A stretch of 5,291 bases of DNA from Hymenobacter sp. (GTDB taxonomy: Bacteria; Bacteroidota; Bacteroidia; Cytophagales; Hymenobacteraceae), in assembly GCA_025362615.1 (NCBI GenBank), contig JANYFQ010000156.1:1-5291 (forward strand), written 5' to 3'. Both the position numbers and the translations under genes were made by a program. Under the pieces are notes generated by a model, which made no database searches, was not told where the DNA came from, and saw only the letters and a list, made by a program, of their open reading frames with translations. This document shows, piece after piece, positions 5,142 to 5,291 of this stretch (its first letter is position 1; each line of letters starts with the position of its first letter).

Positions 5142-5291
5142 CAATACCAAAAACCCAACACCCAACACCAAAAACCCAACACCTAAAACCGAACACCTAA
5201 AACCGAACACCTAAAACCCAACACCTAAAACCCAACACCTAAAACCCAACACCTAAAACCCAACACCTAAAACCCAACACCTAAAACCGAA
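5142..5291 (-). repeat. Heptanucleotide tandem array, reverse orientation (right arm, runs off the window)
   Basis: Twenty-one complete units plus the first three bases of another (GAA) continue in perfect 7-base register to the window end. They are the reverse complements of the left-arm units: TAAAACC, CAACACC and GAACACC, with AAAAACC (5149, 5170) and CAATACC (5142) as variants near the centre. From 5184 they alternate strictly as a 14-base dimer, and from 5212 five identical dimers TAAAACCCAACACC plus one more TAAAACC follow, so the outer part was homogenised most recently. Aligned unit by unit, 5142-5260 complements 4997-5115 at about 98 of 119 positions. What lies beyond is not visible; a convergent gene with its own array is one possibility. 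Confidence 0.95.

Noticed and set aside
4997..5291. CRISPR array
   Set aside because: The units are 7 bases long with no unique spacers between them, and the orientation flips in the middle.
4997..5291. Linear-replicon telomere
   Set aside because: The G-rich motif resembles plant-type telomere repeats by eye, but the array sits beside a chromosomal core gene, reverses strand, and the window edge is arbitrary. There is no sign of a real end.

Overview
The window looks like chromosome of a GC-rich member of the Bacteroidota, most likely a Hymenobacter-like member of the Cytophagales. This is an inference from several signs. Promoter -7 boxes are of the TAnnTTTG type. There are no Shine-Dalgarno sequences before the genes. 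One protein is a secreted WD40 protein with a C-terminal module I know from Bacteroidota. The isocitrate dehydrogenase is of a type I recall from Cytophagales. The strongly GC-biased codons produce many long but false ORFs on both strands.

Layout. Bases 1-584 hold no convincing gene. They contain a nested inverted repeat (5-144) that resembles a small non-autonomous transposon or an insertion-sequence remnant, an AT-rich stretch with a possible promoter under a dyad (305-327), and a pair of inverted REP-like sequences (351-528, REPIN-like). Three genes follow, all on the + strand: a di-haem cytochrome c peroxidase/MauG-family protein (585-1574), a secreted seven-bladed WD40 protein (1797-3260) and an isocitrate dehydrogenase (3457-4989). 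From 4997 to the end of the window is a heptanucleotide array that reverses strand in the middle: 17 units of GGTKTTN, a 26-base centre, then at least 21 units of the reverse complement.

The genes do not look like one operon. A strong intrinsic terminator (3291-3318) separates the WD40 gene from the dehydrogenase, which has its own clear promoter (3404-3411). The peroxidase and the WD40 gene are 222 bases apart. The first two products carry export signals and should act outside the cytoplasm. The third is a cytoplasmic TCA-cycle enzyme. I see no shared pathway.

The most unusual content is the strand-switching heptamer array, which could fold into a hairpin of about 119 base pairs just after the dehydrogenase gene. 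Next come the REPIN-like pair, the NAD-type coenzyme residues and expanded Ala/Pro linker of the dehydrogenase, and the loss of usual haem-pocket residues in the peroxidase homologue. I did not find a recognisable new defence or mobile system.
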